Shown piece after piece: positions 1-8,498 of a DNA stretch of 64,000 nt. The first letter of the stretch is position 1; every line of letters starts with the position of its first letter. Source of the stretch: Aeromonas encheleia (GTDB lineage Bacteria > Pseudomonadota > Gammaproteobacteria > Enterobacterales > Aeromonadaceae); the NCBI RefSeq assembly GCF_900637545.1, contig NZ_LR134376.1:525501-589500 (forward strand), read 5' to 3'. The notes below the pieces were generated by a model that had not been told where the DNA came from, searched no databases, and saw nothing but the letters and a program-made list of their open reading frames with translations. The position numbers were made by a program, and so were the translations under genes.

Positions 1-443
1 TGCACCGGCTCGTCCAGCACCAGCAGCTCGGGCTTGACCAGCAGGGCGCGGGCCAGCAGCACCCGTTGCATCTCGCCACCGGAGAGCTTCTGCATCCGGT
101 TGTCCAGCAGATCCTGGGCGCCGACCCGATTCAGAGCCTCGTCGATGGAGAGCCGGCCATTCTTGCCAAGCTGCAGGAAGCGACGCACCGTCAGCGGCAG
201 GGTGGGATCCAGATAGAGGCGCTGTGGCACATAGCCGACCCGCAGATCGCGGCGCCGGATGATCTTGCCGGAATCCGGGTTGAGCAGGCCCAGCACCAGC
301 TTGCTCAGGGTGCTCTTGCCCGCGCCATTGGGGCCGACCAGGGTGGTGATTTTGCCTTTATTCAGGGTAAAGGAGACCTTGTCGAGCACGGATCGTCCGT
401 CAAACGCGAGACAGACCTCTTTCAGCTCCACCAGTTGGGTCAT
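1..443 (-). CDS. znuC: Zinc ABC transporter ATP-binding protein ZnuC (partial, C-terminus outside window)
   Basis: ATPase subunit of the high-affinity ZnuABC zinc importer, acting on the cytoplasmic face of the inner membrane. The visible 147 residues hold the N-terminal half of an ABC cassette: Walker [10 protein letters not shown], signature LSGGEMQR and the start of Walker B (LLVLDEP). The gene runs off the left edge; znuB probably follows. It is divergent from znuA, with two Zur boxes between them, which separates it from other ABC ATPases. The ATG ends at 443. Confidence 0.93.
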   Translation of the reverse strand, partial: MTQLVELKEVCLAFDGRSVLDKVSFTLNKGKITTLVGPNGAGKSTLSKLVLGLLNPDSGKIIRRRDLRVGYVPQRLYLDPTLPLTVRRFLQLGKNGRLSIDEALNRVGAQDLLDNRMQKLSGGEMQRVLLARALLVKPELLVLDEPV

Positions 444-472
444 GACAGCTCCGGGGTTTACAGCCAGTGAGA

Positions 473-512
473 GTTATAATATAACAATAACGTTGGTTTG
501 TTATATTATCAC
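473..512. promoter_or_regulatory. Two Zur boxes between znuC and znuA
   Basis: GTTATAATATAAC at 473-485 is a perfect dyad around one central base. GTTATATTATCAC at 500-512 closely matches the enterobacterial znu operator core (GTTATAATATCAC, from memory). They are 27 bp apart, and each sits near one of the two divergent start codons. Zn-loaded Zur probably represses both directions. Confidence 0.8.
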
Positions 513-537
513 ACACTCACTTCCTGACGAGATCTCT

Positions 538-1452
538 ATGCGAATTCTTACCCTGATCACCGCCCTGCTGGCGGTGAGTCTGCCTGTTCGTGCCCTCGAG
601 GTACTGACCACCATCAAACCGCTCGGTTTCATTGCCGCTGCCATCACCGACGGCGTGAGTGAGCCCAAGGTGCTGCTGCCGACCGGCGCCTCCCCCCACG
701 ACTTTGCCCTGCGCCCTTCCGACATTCGCAGCATCAACGAGGCCGATCTGGTGGTGTGGGTCGGCCCTGAGCTGGAAGGCTTCATGGCCAAGCCGCTGGC
801 CAAGCATCCCCATGTGCTGACCCTGACCCGGGTCGAGGGCATGCCGCTGTTCGACTACAGCAAGCAGGCCGGACATGAGGAGCCGGCCGATGAGGAGCAT
901 GAAGGCCACGATCATGACGGGCACGAGGGCCACCATCACGAAGGGGTGGATCCCCATATCTGGCTGGGACCAACCCAGGCGCTGGTGATCGCCAAGGCGA
1001 TGAGCGAGACGCTGAGCGCCCGGGATCCGGGCAATGCCGAGCGTTATCGCGCCAACCTGCTGGCCTTCCAGGCCAAGGTCGACGCCAAGGACAAGGTCAT
1101 CGCCGGGCAGATGAAGGTGGTGAACCAGAAGGGCTATTTCGTGTTCCACGAAGCCTATGGTTACTGGGAGCGCCACTACGGCATGAGCTCCAAGGGACAC
1201 TTCACCGTGAGCCCGGAGCGCCGCCCCGGCGCCAAGACCCTGGTGGAGATCCGCAAGGCGCTGGAGGAGAAGCAGGCGAGCTGCATCTATGCCGAGCCGC
1301 AATTCTCGCCGGCGGTGATCGAATCGGTCGCCCGCAACACCGGCGCCAAGGTGCTGCTGCTGGATGAGGTCGGTGAGCAGGTGCCGCTCGGACCGGATGG
1401 TTACCCGCAGTTCATGCAGCAGCTGGCCGACGCCTTCGCCCAGTGCCGCTAA
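538..1452 (+). CDS. znuA: Zinc ABC transporter substrate-binding protein ZnuA
   Basis: Periplasmic zinc-binding protein that delivers Zn(II) to ZnuBC. 304 residues. An N-terminal signal peptide ends near VRA-LEV (about residue 20). A His/Asp/Glu-rich loop (about residues 117-138, with HDHDGHEGHHH) is the hallmark separating ZnuA from manganese-binding relatives, and the later HIWLG motif carries a conserved metal ligand. I chose the ATG at 538 because the signal peptide starts there; the frame is open further upstream but runs through the Zur boxes. Confidence 0.95.
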   Translation: MRILTLITALLAVSLPVRALEVLTTIKPLGFIAAAITDGVSEPKVLLPTGASPHDFALRPSDIRSINEADLVVWVGPELEGFMAKPLAKHPHVLTLTRVEGMPLFDYSKQAGHEEPADEEHEGHDHDGHEGHHHEGVDPHIWLGPTQALVIAKAMSETLSARDPGNAERYRANLLAFQAKVDAKDKVIAGQMKVVNQKGYFVFHEAYGYWERHYGMSSKGHFTVSPERRPGAKTLVEIRKALEEKQASCIYAEPQFSPAVIESVARNTGAKVLLLDEVGEQVPLGPDGYPQFMQQLADAFAQCR

Positions 1453-1475
1453 AGGTAGTTGCCGCGTCGATGCCC

Positions 1476-1491
1476 TAGTCAGGCCTGACTA
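1476..1491. promoter_or_regulatory. Perfect 16-bp palindrome upstream of lapG
   Basis: TAGTCAGGCCTGACTA is an exact inverted repeat in the 74-bp gap between znuA and the lapG-like gene. TATACT, a fair -10 element, overlaps its right end (1490-1495). It could be an operator controlling lapG. No poly-T follows, so it is not an obvious terminator. Confidence 0.4.
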
Positions 1492-1526
1492 TACTGACCT
1501 CCAGCGCATGACACGGAGCGTCTCGT

Positions 1527-2198
1527 ATGAAATGGCTCGTCCCCGCCTGCACATTGGCACTGGCATGTGCCCCTGTGCAGGCCTCCCAACTGTCCAATTA
1601 CGTCGCCAGCCCGGATCTCAAGACCAAGCTGCAGGCGGTCTATGGCGGCAAGGTGTTGCAGCGGGCGGAGGCGTTTTCTCGACTGCTTACCCCCAGAGCC
1701 GGCACGACGGATCAGCAGAAGCTGGAGCTGGTGAACAACTACTTCAACAACCTGACCTTCAGCGACGATCCCAGGCTGTGGGGGGAGGAGGATTACTGGG
1801 CCAACCCGCTGGAGTTTATCGGGGCCCGGGGTGGGGACTGTGAGGATTACAGCATCTCCAAGTACTACACCCTGATGGAGCTGGGGGTCGACGAGCAGAA
1901 GCTGCGGCTGGCCTATGTCAAGGCGGTCCGGTACAACCAGTTTCACATGGTGACGCTCTACTTCTCGACCACCAAGTCCGACCCTCTGGTGCTGGACAAC
2001 ATCAATGGCCGCATCCTGCCCGGTAGCCAGCGCAACGATCTGCAACCCGTCTACAGCTTCGATGCCAAAAGCATCTGGGTCATGAAGTCACGGCGCGAGG
2101 GCACCCTGGCGGGGAGCGCCGATCGTCTGACCCAGTGGACCTCGATGCAGAGCCGGTTCTCCAGCGAGCACCTGCGCACCCCCCGCCGCCAGCTATAG
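1527..2198 (+). CDS. lapG: LapG-type transglutaminase-like periplasmic cysteine protease
   Basis: 223 residues with a Sec signal peptide (cleavage near VQA-SQL, residue 19). A bacterial transglutaminase-like cysteine proteinase: Cys105 in GGDCEDYS, His140 in FHMVT and Asp157 in VLDNIN form the expected triad. In the Lap system this calcium-dependent protease clips the N-terminus of a giant RTX adhesin and frees biofilm cells; LapD sequesters it when c-di-GMP is high. No adhesin gene lies in this window. It converges on the TAXI gene, and the two stop codons share the hexamer CTATAG (2193-2198). Confidence 0.88.
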   Translation: MKWLVPACTLALACAPVQASQLSNYVASPDLKTKLQAVYGGKVLQRAEAFSRLLTPRAGTTDQQKLELVNNYFNNLTFSDDPRLWGEEDYWANPLEFIGARGGDCEDYSISKYYTLMELGVDEQKLRLAYVKAVRYNQFHMVTLYFSTTKSDPLVLDNINGRILPGSQRNDLQPVYSFDAKSIWVMKSRREGTLAGSADRLTQWTSMQSRFSSEHLRTPRRQL

Positions 2199-3134
2199 CT
2201 TGCCGGCCGTTTTCAACTCCTCGAAATACTTTGTCGCCCCCGGATGCTGCTCGATGCTCAGCACCGGGCCTATCTTGTTGCGCGCCTTGTGGAACAGGTT
2301 GGCGTAGCCGTAGGTCTGCTCGTTGAAGCTGGTCTGCTGGCTCAGCATGGCCTTGGTCAGACGATACACGTCGGCATCCGTGGTGCTGGCGTTGGTGACC
2401 AGGGTGGCGGCGATGGCGAAGGTGGGGGTGGCCTTCAGGTTGCCAGGATAGATGCGGGCAGGCACCTGGCTACGCTGGTAATACTTCACCCCCTTCAACA
2501 GTTGATCCCGCACCGGCCCATCGATGGGCAGAAAGTGGATGGCGCAACGCTTGGCCGTCTCCAGCACGATCCGGTTCGGGTGCCCCATCACCAGCCCATA
2601 GGCATCGATCTGCTTGCTGCACAGCGCCTCGGCCAGATTGGCCACGCTCTTCAGATCCAGATCCAGCTCTGCCACGCCCAGTGCAGCAAATAGCGCCAGC
2701 GCCGTCTGGCGCGTGCCCGAGTGTTTCAGCCCCATGTCGATGGGCGCCAGCTTGAGCTGGTCCAGCTTGCTGATGTCGCCATCGGCCCGCACCACCAGAG
2801 TGAAAGGCTCAGCATGGGTGGCAAACAGAGCCCGCAGCTCAGGCTGGGGGAGTTTGCTGAAGGGGCCGGTGCCGTGGCTGGCCTGATAGAGCCAGTCCGA
2901 CTGCACTATGGCGTAGGGGAGCCCTCCCGCCTGCAACAGGCGAAGATTCTCGATGGAGCCCGAGCTGGCCTGCAGTCTGCATTTCAGATCCGGGTCGCTC
3001 TTGCCTGCCAGGCGGCAGAACTCCTTGATGACCTGGTAATAGATGCCCTGTTCCCCCCCGGTCCCTATGGTCATGGTGGTGGCCTGCAAGGAGGGCAGCC
3101 ACAGCAGGGCGAGTAACGGCAGAATGGGTCTCAT
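2193..3134 (-). CDS. TAXI-family (TRAP-type) periplasmic solute-binding protein
   Basis: 313 residues. A signal peptide ends around LQA-TTM (residue 18), followed by the TAXI-family opening TIGTGGEQGIYYQ. The family binds small carboxylates or amino acids such as glutamate, usually for TRAP transporters, but no DctQ/DctM permease is nearby. Its ATG overlaps the stop of the LapD-like gene by 4 bp (3131-3134), so the two are translationally coupled. This suggests a sensory rather than a transport role: a periplasmic ligand receptor working with the LapD-like membrane protein. The ligand cannot be read from sequence. Confidence 0.85.
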   Translation of the reverse strand: MRPILPLLALLWLPSLQATTMTIGTGGEQGIYYQVIKEFCRLAGKSDPDLKCRLQASSGSIENLRLLQAGGLPYAIVQSDWLYQASHGTGPFSKLPQPELRALFATHAEPFTLVVRADGDISKLDQLKLAPIDMGLKHSGTRQTALALFAALGVAELDLDLKSVANLAEALCSKQIDAYGLVMGHPNRIVLETAKRCAIHFLPIDGPVRDQLLKGVKYYQRSQVPARIYPGNLKATPTFAIAATLVTNASTTDADVYRLTKAMLSQQTSFNEQTYGYANLFHKARNKIGPVLSIEQHPGATKYFEELKTAGKL

Positions 3135-4429
3135 GATGCCTCCTGGCTGGCATAACCATCTATGCCCCAGTTGCGTAGTGTATTGATGTCATTGATTTCG
3201 CTGGCTTCTGCCAACAGGGTATAGCCGGACGCATGCAGGCACTGGGAGAGCAGATTCCAGTAGAGCGGGGCCTGGGTCAGCTGACAACTGATGAACACCG
3301 GATTGATGGGATCGAGTCTGGTCAGGTTGTCGTTGTTCATGGGCACATTGCTGAACGCCATCTCGACCCCCTGGGCCTGCAGGGCCGTCAGGCGCTCCTC
3401 GGCAAGGGGCGGGAAGAGGGCGAGATCCCAACGCCAGTCCAGGGTCTTGCCCTTGCCGCTGGCCAGGGACGAAGAAAACTGTGCCCAGTCAGGATGATTG
3501 AGCAGGCTGAGGGGGAGCTGCAGCCCCTCCGCCTTCTGTGCCAGCCAATGGTTTATCAGGGCCCGGATCTCGTCCGGTGAGCTGTCGACGGTCGGTGGTC
3601 TCTGGGGGAGCAGCCGGCTGTACAGCCTGATCTCCCCCTGGGTGGAGATGAAGTGTTGCAGATACATGCCGCTCGCTGTCTCTGTCAGGGCCATCAGTTT
3701 CTGGCTGATGTGGGGCTCGTGCTGTTTGCCAAGCTGGGTGATCTTGAGCCGCTGCTGGAGCAGATCCCGCTTGCGCTCGGAGACCAGTTGGTTGATCGAC
3801 ACCACGACCTCCTGCAGTTCCTGCAGCCAGGGGGTGGGCAGGTTGCCACTGAAGCGGCGCTGACGAACCTGCATCAGCTGCAGGCTGACCTGTTCGAGGG
3901 GGCGCAGCAGGCGGGTGCATACCCACTGGATGATGAGGATCAGGACCACCAGGCCGGACAGCAAGGCCAGCCCGGTGCGGCTGATGGCATTCCACAGGTG
4001 CTGGTAGGCATAGCCTTCGTGACCCTCGAGGGTGAGGGTGCCGAGGATGCGCCAGCCATCGGTGAGCTCCTGCTCGATCTTGACCGGCGGCATGTGGACG
4101 ACGGCCGGCAGCCAGCTGGGAATATTTTGCTGGGCCGTGTGGAAGACTTTCTGGAACAGCAGCTGGCCATCGGGATCCAGCAGCGTGACCGAGCTGACGA
4201 AGCCCCCGTCGAACATGGCATTGACGATGGTTTCCGCCAGCACTTTGTCATCGTTGAGCAGGGTGCCTTGCAGCACCAGGCCGAGGGCGGTGATGGCCGT
4301 CTCCAGGTTGGCCGACATCTGATCGAGGATGGATTGCCGTACCGTGGTGATCTCCAGCATGAGCAGCAGGATGGCACCCAGGGTGAACAGGATCAGGATG
4401 ATTACATTTAACAATCTTGCTAATGACAT
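3131..4429 (-). CDS. LapD-like inner-membrane protein with HAMP and strongly degenerate EAL domain
   Basis: 432 residues. TM1 (about 7-25), a LapD/MoxY-type periplasmic domain (26-150), TM2 (151-170), HAMP (about 170-225), then an EAL-like remnant (about 245-432). The periplasmic part keeps the GWRILG stretch; its Trp126 matches the tryptophan I recall as needed for LapD to hold LapG. There is no GGDEF domain. The EAL and DDFGTG motifs are gone (FSNVPMN sits where DDFGTG would be), although the tail (LAEASE, then LRNWGIDGYASQ) still aligns with AEGVE...LR.LG.D..QG. It cannot be a phosphodiesterase and probably binds c-di-GMP poorly or not at all. I chose the ATG at 4429, preceded by GGAG, over candidates at 4483 and 4459. 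Confidence 0.78.
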   Translation of the reverse strand: MSLARLLNVIILILFTLGAILLLMLEITTVRQSILDQMSANLETAITALGLVLQGTLLNDDKVLAETIVNAMFDGGFVSSVTLLDPDGQLLFQKVFHTAQQNIPSWLPAVVHMPPVKIEQELTDGWRILGTLTLEGHEGYAYQHLWNAISRTGLALLSGLVVLILIIQWVCTRLLRPLEQVSLQLMQVRQRRFSGNLPTPWLQELQEVVVSINQLVSERKRDLLQQRLKITQLGKQHEPHISQKLMALTETASGMYLQHFISTQGEIRLYSRLLPQRPPTVDSSPDEIRALINHWLAQKAEGLQLPLSLLNHPDWAQFSSSLASGKGKTLDWRWDLALFPPLAEERLTALQAQGVEMAFSNVPMNNDNLTRLDPINPVFISCQLTQAPLYWNLLSQCLHASGYTLLAEASEINDINTLRNWGIDGYASQEAS

Positions 4430-4699
4430 ACCCACTCCGTGGCAATTTTTTCGCAACATCTTGTTGCTAGAGGGCAATAACAACCGGGCCCGGGTCTTAA
4501 AAATAGAAAAAAATGACTAAAAGCGGCGATGATTTCTGCCCATGACAGGAAGTTATGCATAAAATGTGAGGTTCATGCGTATTGCTATGAACTTTTTGTG
4601 AGTAATTAGGTCTAAAACCCAGATATTCGGTTTTCATAAGAAAAAAACATAAAAACAGACCCCTTACTACCACCCTTAGATCTAATGACAGGATAGCGG

Positions 4700-6037
4700 A
4701 TGAAACGTCTCCGTCCCTTGGTAGCACAGGCTGCCAACTGGGAACCCCCGGTTCCCCGCAAACATTTTTATGCCATGTTATTGCTCACGGCCATGACGCT
4801 GTCAGCGGTAGCGGTATTGCCAGCCCCGGGTGACATCCTGGAGCGGCCACTGCGTCTGGAGTTGCCGATCGCCACTACTGGCACAGCGACCAACGAAGAC
4901 AACACCGACTTCAACGATATCCCGGATCACGAGCTGGTAGAGGCCGCGACACCGGAGGATGACATTCCGGCCGATGCGACGCCCCAGTGGCAGGATTACC
5001 GGGTGCGCAACGGTGAAAACCTGACCACCATCTTCAACAATCTGGGGCTCTCGACCACCACCCTCTACAAGGTGCTGGATGCGGATGCCAAGAACAATCT
5101 GGCCCGCCTCAAGCCCGGCCAGACCATAGAGTTGCTGATCGATCAGGACAACATTCTGCAGCAGCTTAAGATCCGCTTGAACATCAAGCAGACCCTGGTG
5201 CTGGAGCGCACCGACGACAGCTACAGCGCCAACATGCTCAATGAAGAGGTGCAGTGGCAGCAGAAGAGCTATGACGGCATCATCAACGGCAGCTTCTATG
5301 TCAGTGCCCGCAATGCGGGGATCCCGGCGAACCATATCCAGAAGATTGCCAACCTGTTCCAGTGGCGGCTGAATTTCGCCAAGGATCTGCAAAAGGGCGA
5401 CAAGTTCAAGGTGCTGGTCCGCCAGGAGACGGTCGAGGGCAAGAGTACGGGCAACACCCAGCTGCTGGGAGTGGAAGTGTTCAGCCAGGGCAAGGCGGTA
5501 TCGGCCTGGCTGTCGGAAGATGGCAATTATTATGACGGTCAGGCGAACAGTCTGGAGCGCGGCTTCCGCCGTTATCCGACCCACAGCCGCTACCGGGTCA
5601 GCTCCAGCTTCAACCCGAACCGGCGCCACCCGATCACCGGCCAGGTCCGTCCGCATGAGGGCACCGACTTCGCCCTGCCGGTCGGCACGCCTGTCATGGC
5701 TACCGGGGATGGCGTGGTGCTCAAGGCGACCCGCCACCCGCTGGCCGGTACCTATGTGGTCATCAAGCACGGCCGCACCCTGATGACGCGCTATCTGCAC
5801 CTGAGCAAGCTGCTGGTGAAACCCGGTCAGCGGGTGAAGATGGGTGACAAGATCGCGCTCTCCGGCAACACTGGGCGCTCCACTGGTGCTCACCTGCACT
5901 ATGAGGTGCGGATCAACAACCGCCCGGTCGATGCCATGAAGGTCAAGCTGCCGATGGCGGAGCCCCTTAGCGGCAAGGACAAGCGCCAGTTCCTCGCCAA
6001 GGTGAAGGGCTATCGCAAGGAGATGGCAGCGGGCTGA
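4700..6037 (+). CDS. mepM: M23-family murein DD-endopeptidase (MepM-like)
   Basis: 445 residues. An N-terminal membrane anchor (about 26-43) leads to an acidic linker, an OapA/LysM-like domain with the motif VRNGENLTTIFNNLGLS, and a C-terminal LytM domain. Zinc ligands are visible in RPHEGTDFALPVG and HLHYEV. The family cuts D-Ala-meso-DAP cross-links so that new strands can be inserted during growth. In Escherichia coli mepM lies next to znuA and is Zur-linked; here about 3 kb of the LapG/LapD region lies between them. A strong hairpin follows. Confidence 0.9.
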   Translation: MKRLRPLVAQAANWEPPVPRKHFYAMLLLTAMTLSAVAVLPAPGDILERPLRLELPIATTGTATNEDNTDFNDIPDHELVEAATPEDDIPADATPQWQDYRVRNGENLTTIFNNLGLSTTTLYKVLDADAKNNLARLKPGQTIELLIDQDNILQQLKIRLNIKQTLVLERTDDSYSANMLNEEVQWQQKSYDGIINGSFYVSARNAGIPANHIQKIANLFQWRLNFAKDLQKGDKFKVLVRQETVEGKSTGNTQLLGVEVFSQGKAVSAWLSEDGNYYDGQANSLERGFRRYPTHSRYRVSSSFNPNRRHPITGQVRPHEGTDFALPVGTPVMATGDGVVLKATRHPLAGTYVVIKHGRTLMTRYLHLSKLLVKPGQRVKMGDKIALSGNTGRSTGAHLHYEVRINNRPVDAMKVKLPMAEPLSGKDKRQFLAKVKGYRKEMAAG

Positions 6038-6058
6038 GCCCGGTTTCATCCCGGCCAT

Positions 6059-6095
6059 GAAAAAGGCCCCGCCAGTCTGGCGGGGCCTTTTCGTT
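6059..6095. terminator. Bidirectional intrinsic terminator between mepM and the dehydrogenase gene
   Basis: Arms AAAAGGCCCCGCCA and TGGCGGGGCCTTTT pair almost perfectly around a short loop. T-rich tails on both strands serve the two convergent genes. Confidence 0.85.
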
Positions 6096-6111
6096 GGGAC
6101 CGGCGTCGTAC

Positions 6112-7056
6112 TCAGTAGCCCTTGTCGAAGTCGATCCGTCCATCCAGCTGCTGACCATCGATGAAGCGAATGTAGTTGCGCACGAAGATCTGGGCCACAT
6201 CCTCCGGGAAGCTGTAGGCGCTGTTGTGCGGGGTGATGATCAGATTGGGCTGGTGCCAGAGTGGGCTGTCGGCGGGCAGGGGTTCCTGCTCGAGCACATC
6301 CAGTACCGCCATGGCGAGCTTGCCACCGCGCAGCGCCTCCAGCAGATCGCCTTCGTGGATGGCACTGCCCCGGCCGACGTTGAACAGGATGGCGTCCGGC
6401 TTGCAGTGCGCGAAGCGGGCCGCGGTGAACAGGTGACGCGTCTCGCGGGTCGAGGGCAGGACGCTGACGATGATGTCGGACTGGGCCAGCATCTTGTTGA
6501 GGGCCGGCAGCTGATAAACCTGATCGAAGCCGGCGCGCTCGTGGCCACTGTGGCTGATGCCGAGCACCTTCATGCCGAAGTGCTTGGCGGTGTTGGCGAT
6601 ATGCTGGCCTATGCTGCCGGTGCCCAGGATCAGCATGGTGCGTCCCTTGAGCCCCTGATAGGGATGGCTCTGCCACAGTCGCTGCTGCTGTTGCTCGCGA
6701 TAGCGCGGCAGCTGGCGCGACAGGCTGAGCAGCTGGCCGAACACGTACTCGCTCATCAGCGGGCCGAAGATGCCGCGCACATTGGTCAGCTGATAGTCGC
6801 GGCGGCAGCTGGCGTCCAGCAGTACATCGACCCCGGCATAGGTGGACTGCATCCAGCTCAGCTTGTCGGCCTTGGCCAGCAGCGGCTTGGCCCGCGCCGG
6901 TTCGGCCATCAGGATGTGGGCCTCGCCGATCAGTTTCTCGGCCTCGGCCTGGTTGTCGGCCCGCAGTATGTGCAGATGGGGAAGGCGGGCGGCCTTGAGC
7001 AGGCGCTCATAGTGGTTGTTGTCCTGGCTGAGCAGAAGCAGGGTACGTTGGCTCAT
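6112..7056 (-). CDS. D-2-hydroxyacid dehydrogenase (GhrA-like)
   Basis: 314 residues. NAD(P)-dependent reductase of 2-keto acids such as glyoxylate or hydroxypyruvate. The Rossmann motif LGTGSIGQHIA lies around residues 141-151, the family signature with catalytic Arg is in LFNVGRGSAIHEGDL, and the catalytic His is in ITPHNSAY. I chose the ATG at 7056, preceded by AAGGA, over one six codons upstream. Substrate preference cannot be told. It is a single-gene unit facing mepM. Confidence 0.85.
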   Translation of the reverse strand: MSQRTLLLLSQDNNHYERLLKAARLPHLHILRADNQAEAEKLIGEAHILMAEPARAKPLLAKADKLSWMQSTYAGVDVLLDASCRRDYQLTNVRGIFGPLMSEYVFGQLLSLSRQLPRYREQQQQRLWQSHPYQGLKGRTMLILGTGSIGQHIANTAKHFGMKVLGISHSGHERAGFDQVYQLPALNKMLAQSDIIVSVLPSTRETRHLFTAARFAHCKPDAILFNVGRGSAIHEGDLLEALRGGKLAMAVLDVLEQEPLPADSPLWHQPNLIITPHNSAYSFPEDVAQIFVRNYIRFIDGQQLDGRIDFDKGY

Positions 7057-7216
7057 ACTCTTGTTCCTTATCATGTTTACGGCACGGCGGAGGAGGTACT
7101 CTCCTCATCTTACCCGAGTTGATCGGGCAAGATAGCCGACCAGGCCGCTTTTTCGTTTTCGCAGGGCCCCTCGTGGGCTACAATCTGCCCCACATTTTGC
7201 AAAGGATCCGACTCCA

Positions 7217-7798
7217 GTGTTTGGTGACAAGTTTTATAAGCGACTGGCCGAGCTACAGCCTTGGCAACAGACCGTCTACACCCTGGCGCTGGCAGAGCGC
7301 ATGTACCCCAACTATGCGCTGTTCAGCCAGGCCGCCGGTTTCGGTGATGCGAAGGCATTCCGCAACGCGCTGGATCAGATGTGGAACTATCTCACCGTGA
7401 AGGGATCCCGCGTCAATCTGGGCGCCATTCTGGAGGCGTTTGAAGTCTATATCCCGGAACCCAGCAAGTTCGAATCCTATGGCGCCTATCCGGCGCTGGA
7501 TGCCTGTGTGGCACTGGGCTGCGCCTACAACTCGGTGATCTGCCGGGTCGGCGAGGAAGCCGAAGATGCCAGCCATGCCTCAGTGGGCACAGTGGCCGGT
7601 TTCATCGAGATGCTGGAAGAGCGCGAGCTGACCGATGAGGAACTCTACGAGCACGAGTACATCGAGGCCGAGCTGGAGTTTCAGGTCGAGCTGCTCAAGC
7701 GGGTGGCCCATGAGCGCGACAGCGATCGCATCCTGGCGATCCGCACCTTCGCGGCTCAGGACGGCGTCTCCAACATCGGCATCAGCCTGGAAGAGTGA
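7217..7798 (+). CDS. yjaG: YjaG family protein (DUF416)
   Basis: 193 residues, cytoplasmic, acidic and mostly alpha-helical. The sequence is recognisable as YjaG: an N-terminal helical part with FYKRLAELQPWQQTVYTLAL and a conserved C-terminal end DGVSNIGISLEE. Function unknown. It starts with GTG at 7217, with AAAGGA 11 bases upstream. In E. coli yjaG sits beside hupA; here hupA is 50 kb away. Confidence 0.88.
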   Translation: MFGDKFYKRLAELQPWQQTVYTLALAERMYPNYALFSQAAGFGDAKAFRNALDQMWNYLTVKGSRVNLGAILEAFEVYIPEPSKFESYGAYPALDACVALGCAYNSVICRVGEEAEDASHASVGTVAGFIEMLEERELTDEELYEHEYIEAELEFQVELLKRVAHERDSDRILAIRTFAAQDGVSNIGISLEE

Positions 7799-7835
7799 CC
7801 CCGCCACGGGTGCTGTAGAAAAAGCCCCATGCAAA

Positions 7836-7862
7836 AAAGCTCCCGTTCGGGAGCTTTTTTTA
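7836..7862. terminator. Terminator between yjaG and the MarR-type gene
   Basis: AGCTCCC and GGGAGCT arms with a GTTC loop, followed by TTTTTTT on the plus strand and preceded by AAAAAA. It can serve both convergent genes. Confidence 0.85.
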
Positions 7863-7868
7863 TGCCTG

Positions 7869-8339
7869 CTACTCGGTGAGCGGTCTGACGCTTAGCACAG
7901 GTGCGGCATCGATCTCGTGGGCATTCATCATCGACGAGATCCGCTGCAGGGAGGAGAGCAGCAGGCTCTGCTCCCAGGTTTCCAGCGCCTGGAAGCGCTG
8001 GATGAAACTCTCCTGCAGCGGGGTGGGGGCCTGCGCCAGCAGGGCGCGACCCGCGTCAGTCAGTGTCGCATGCACCTTGCGCTTGTCGGTTTCGCTGCGA
8101 ATGCGCTGCACCAGCTGGCGGCTCTCGAGCCGATCCATGATGGTGGTCGCGGTGGCCTGACTCATGTTGGTGTGATCGGCCAGTTGGCGCATGGAGATCT
8201 GCCCCAGCTCGTTGATCCCCTTGAGCAGCAGGAGCTGCGGCGAGGTCAGCCCGGCTTCCTTGATCAAGCGCTTGGAGTGCATGTCGATGGCACGGATGAT
8301 CTGGCGCAATGCGACCAGCACTTCATCATGTTTTTCCAT
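7869..8339 (-). CDS. MarR-family transcriptional regulator, CosR/EctR-like
   Basis: 156 residues forming a winged helix: the recognition-helix region SMRQLADHTNMSQATATTIMDRLE (about 47-70), then the wing with RIRSETDKRKVHATLT. The N-terminus (HDEVLVALRQIIRAIDMHSK) resembles the osmolyte regulators CosR/EctR1 as I remember them. It is divergent from an operon ending in a BCCT betaine-type transporter, so control of compatible-solute uptake is the likely role. That role rests on similarity recalled by eye plus context. No strong ribosome site precedes the ATG. Confidence 0.75.
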   Translation of the reverse strand: MEKHDEVLVALRQIIRAIDMHSKRLIKEAGLTSPQLLLLKGINELGQISMRQLADHTNMSQATATTIMDRLESRQLVQRIRSETDKRKVHATLTDAGRALLAQAPTPLQESFIQRFQALETWEQSLLLSSLQRISSMMNAHEIDAAPVLSVRPLTE

Positions 8340-8417
8340 GGGGTTTGAGTCATTGCGGAGCAGTTGAGAGGCGCAAAATTCTCCGCCTAATTCGTCACAA
8401 GGTCAATATGGTTTTTG

Positions 8418-8484
8418 GTCTAATGATTTCTGCTCTAATGATTTTTGTGTTAGGTTATCGGGTAATTTCCGAATTATAACCCGA
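8418..8484. promoter_or_regulatory. Candidate operator region of the BCCT operon
   Basis: TCTAATGATTT occurs twice in direct orientation, at 8419 and 8434, exactly 15 bp apart. It is followed by an imperfect dyad at 8459-8483 whose ends are CGGGT and ACCCG. The stretch is AT-rich and lies in the 159-bp divergent gap, where a MarR-type dimer would be expected to bind. Confidence 0.4.
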
Positions 8485-8498
8485 TTTTGAGGAACGAA

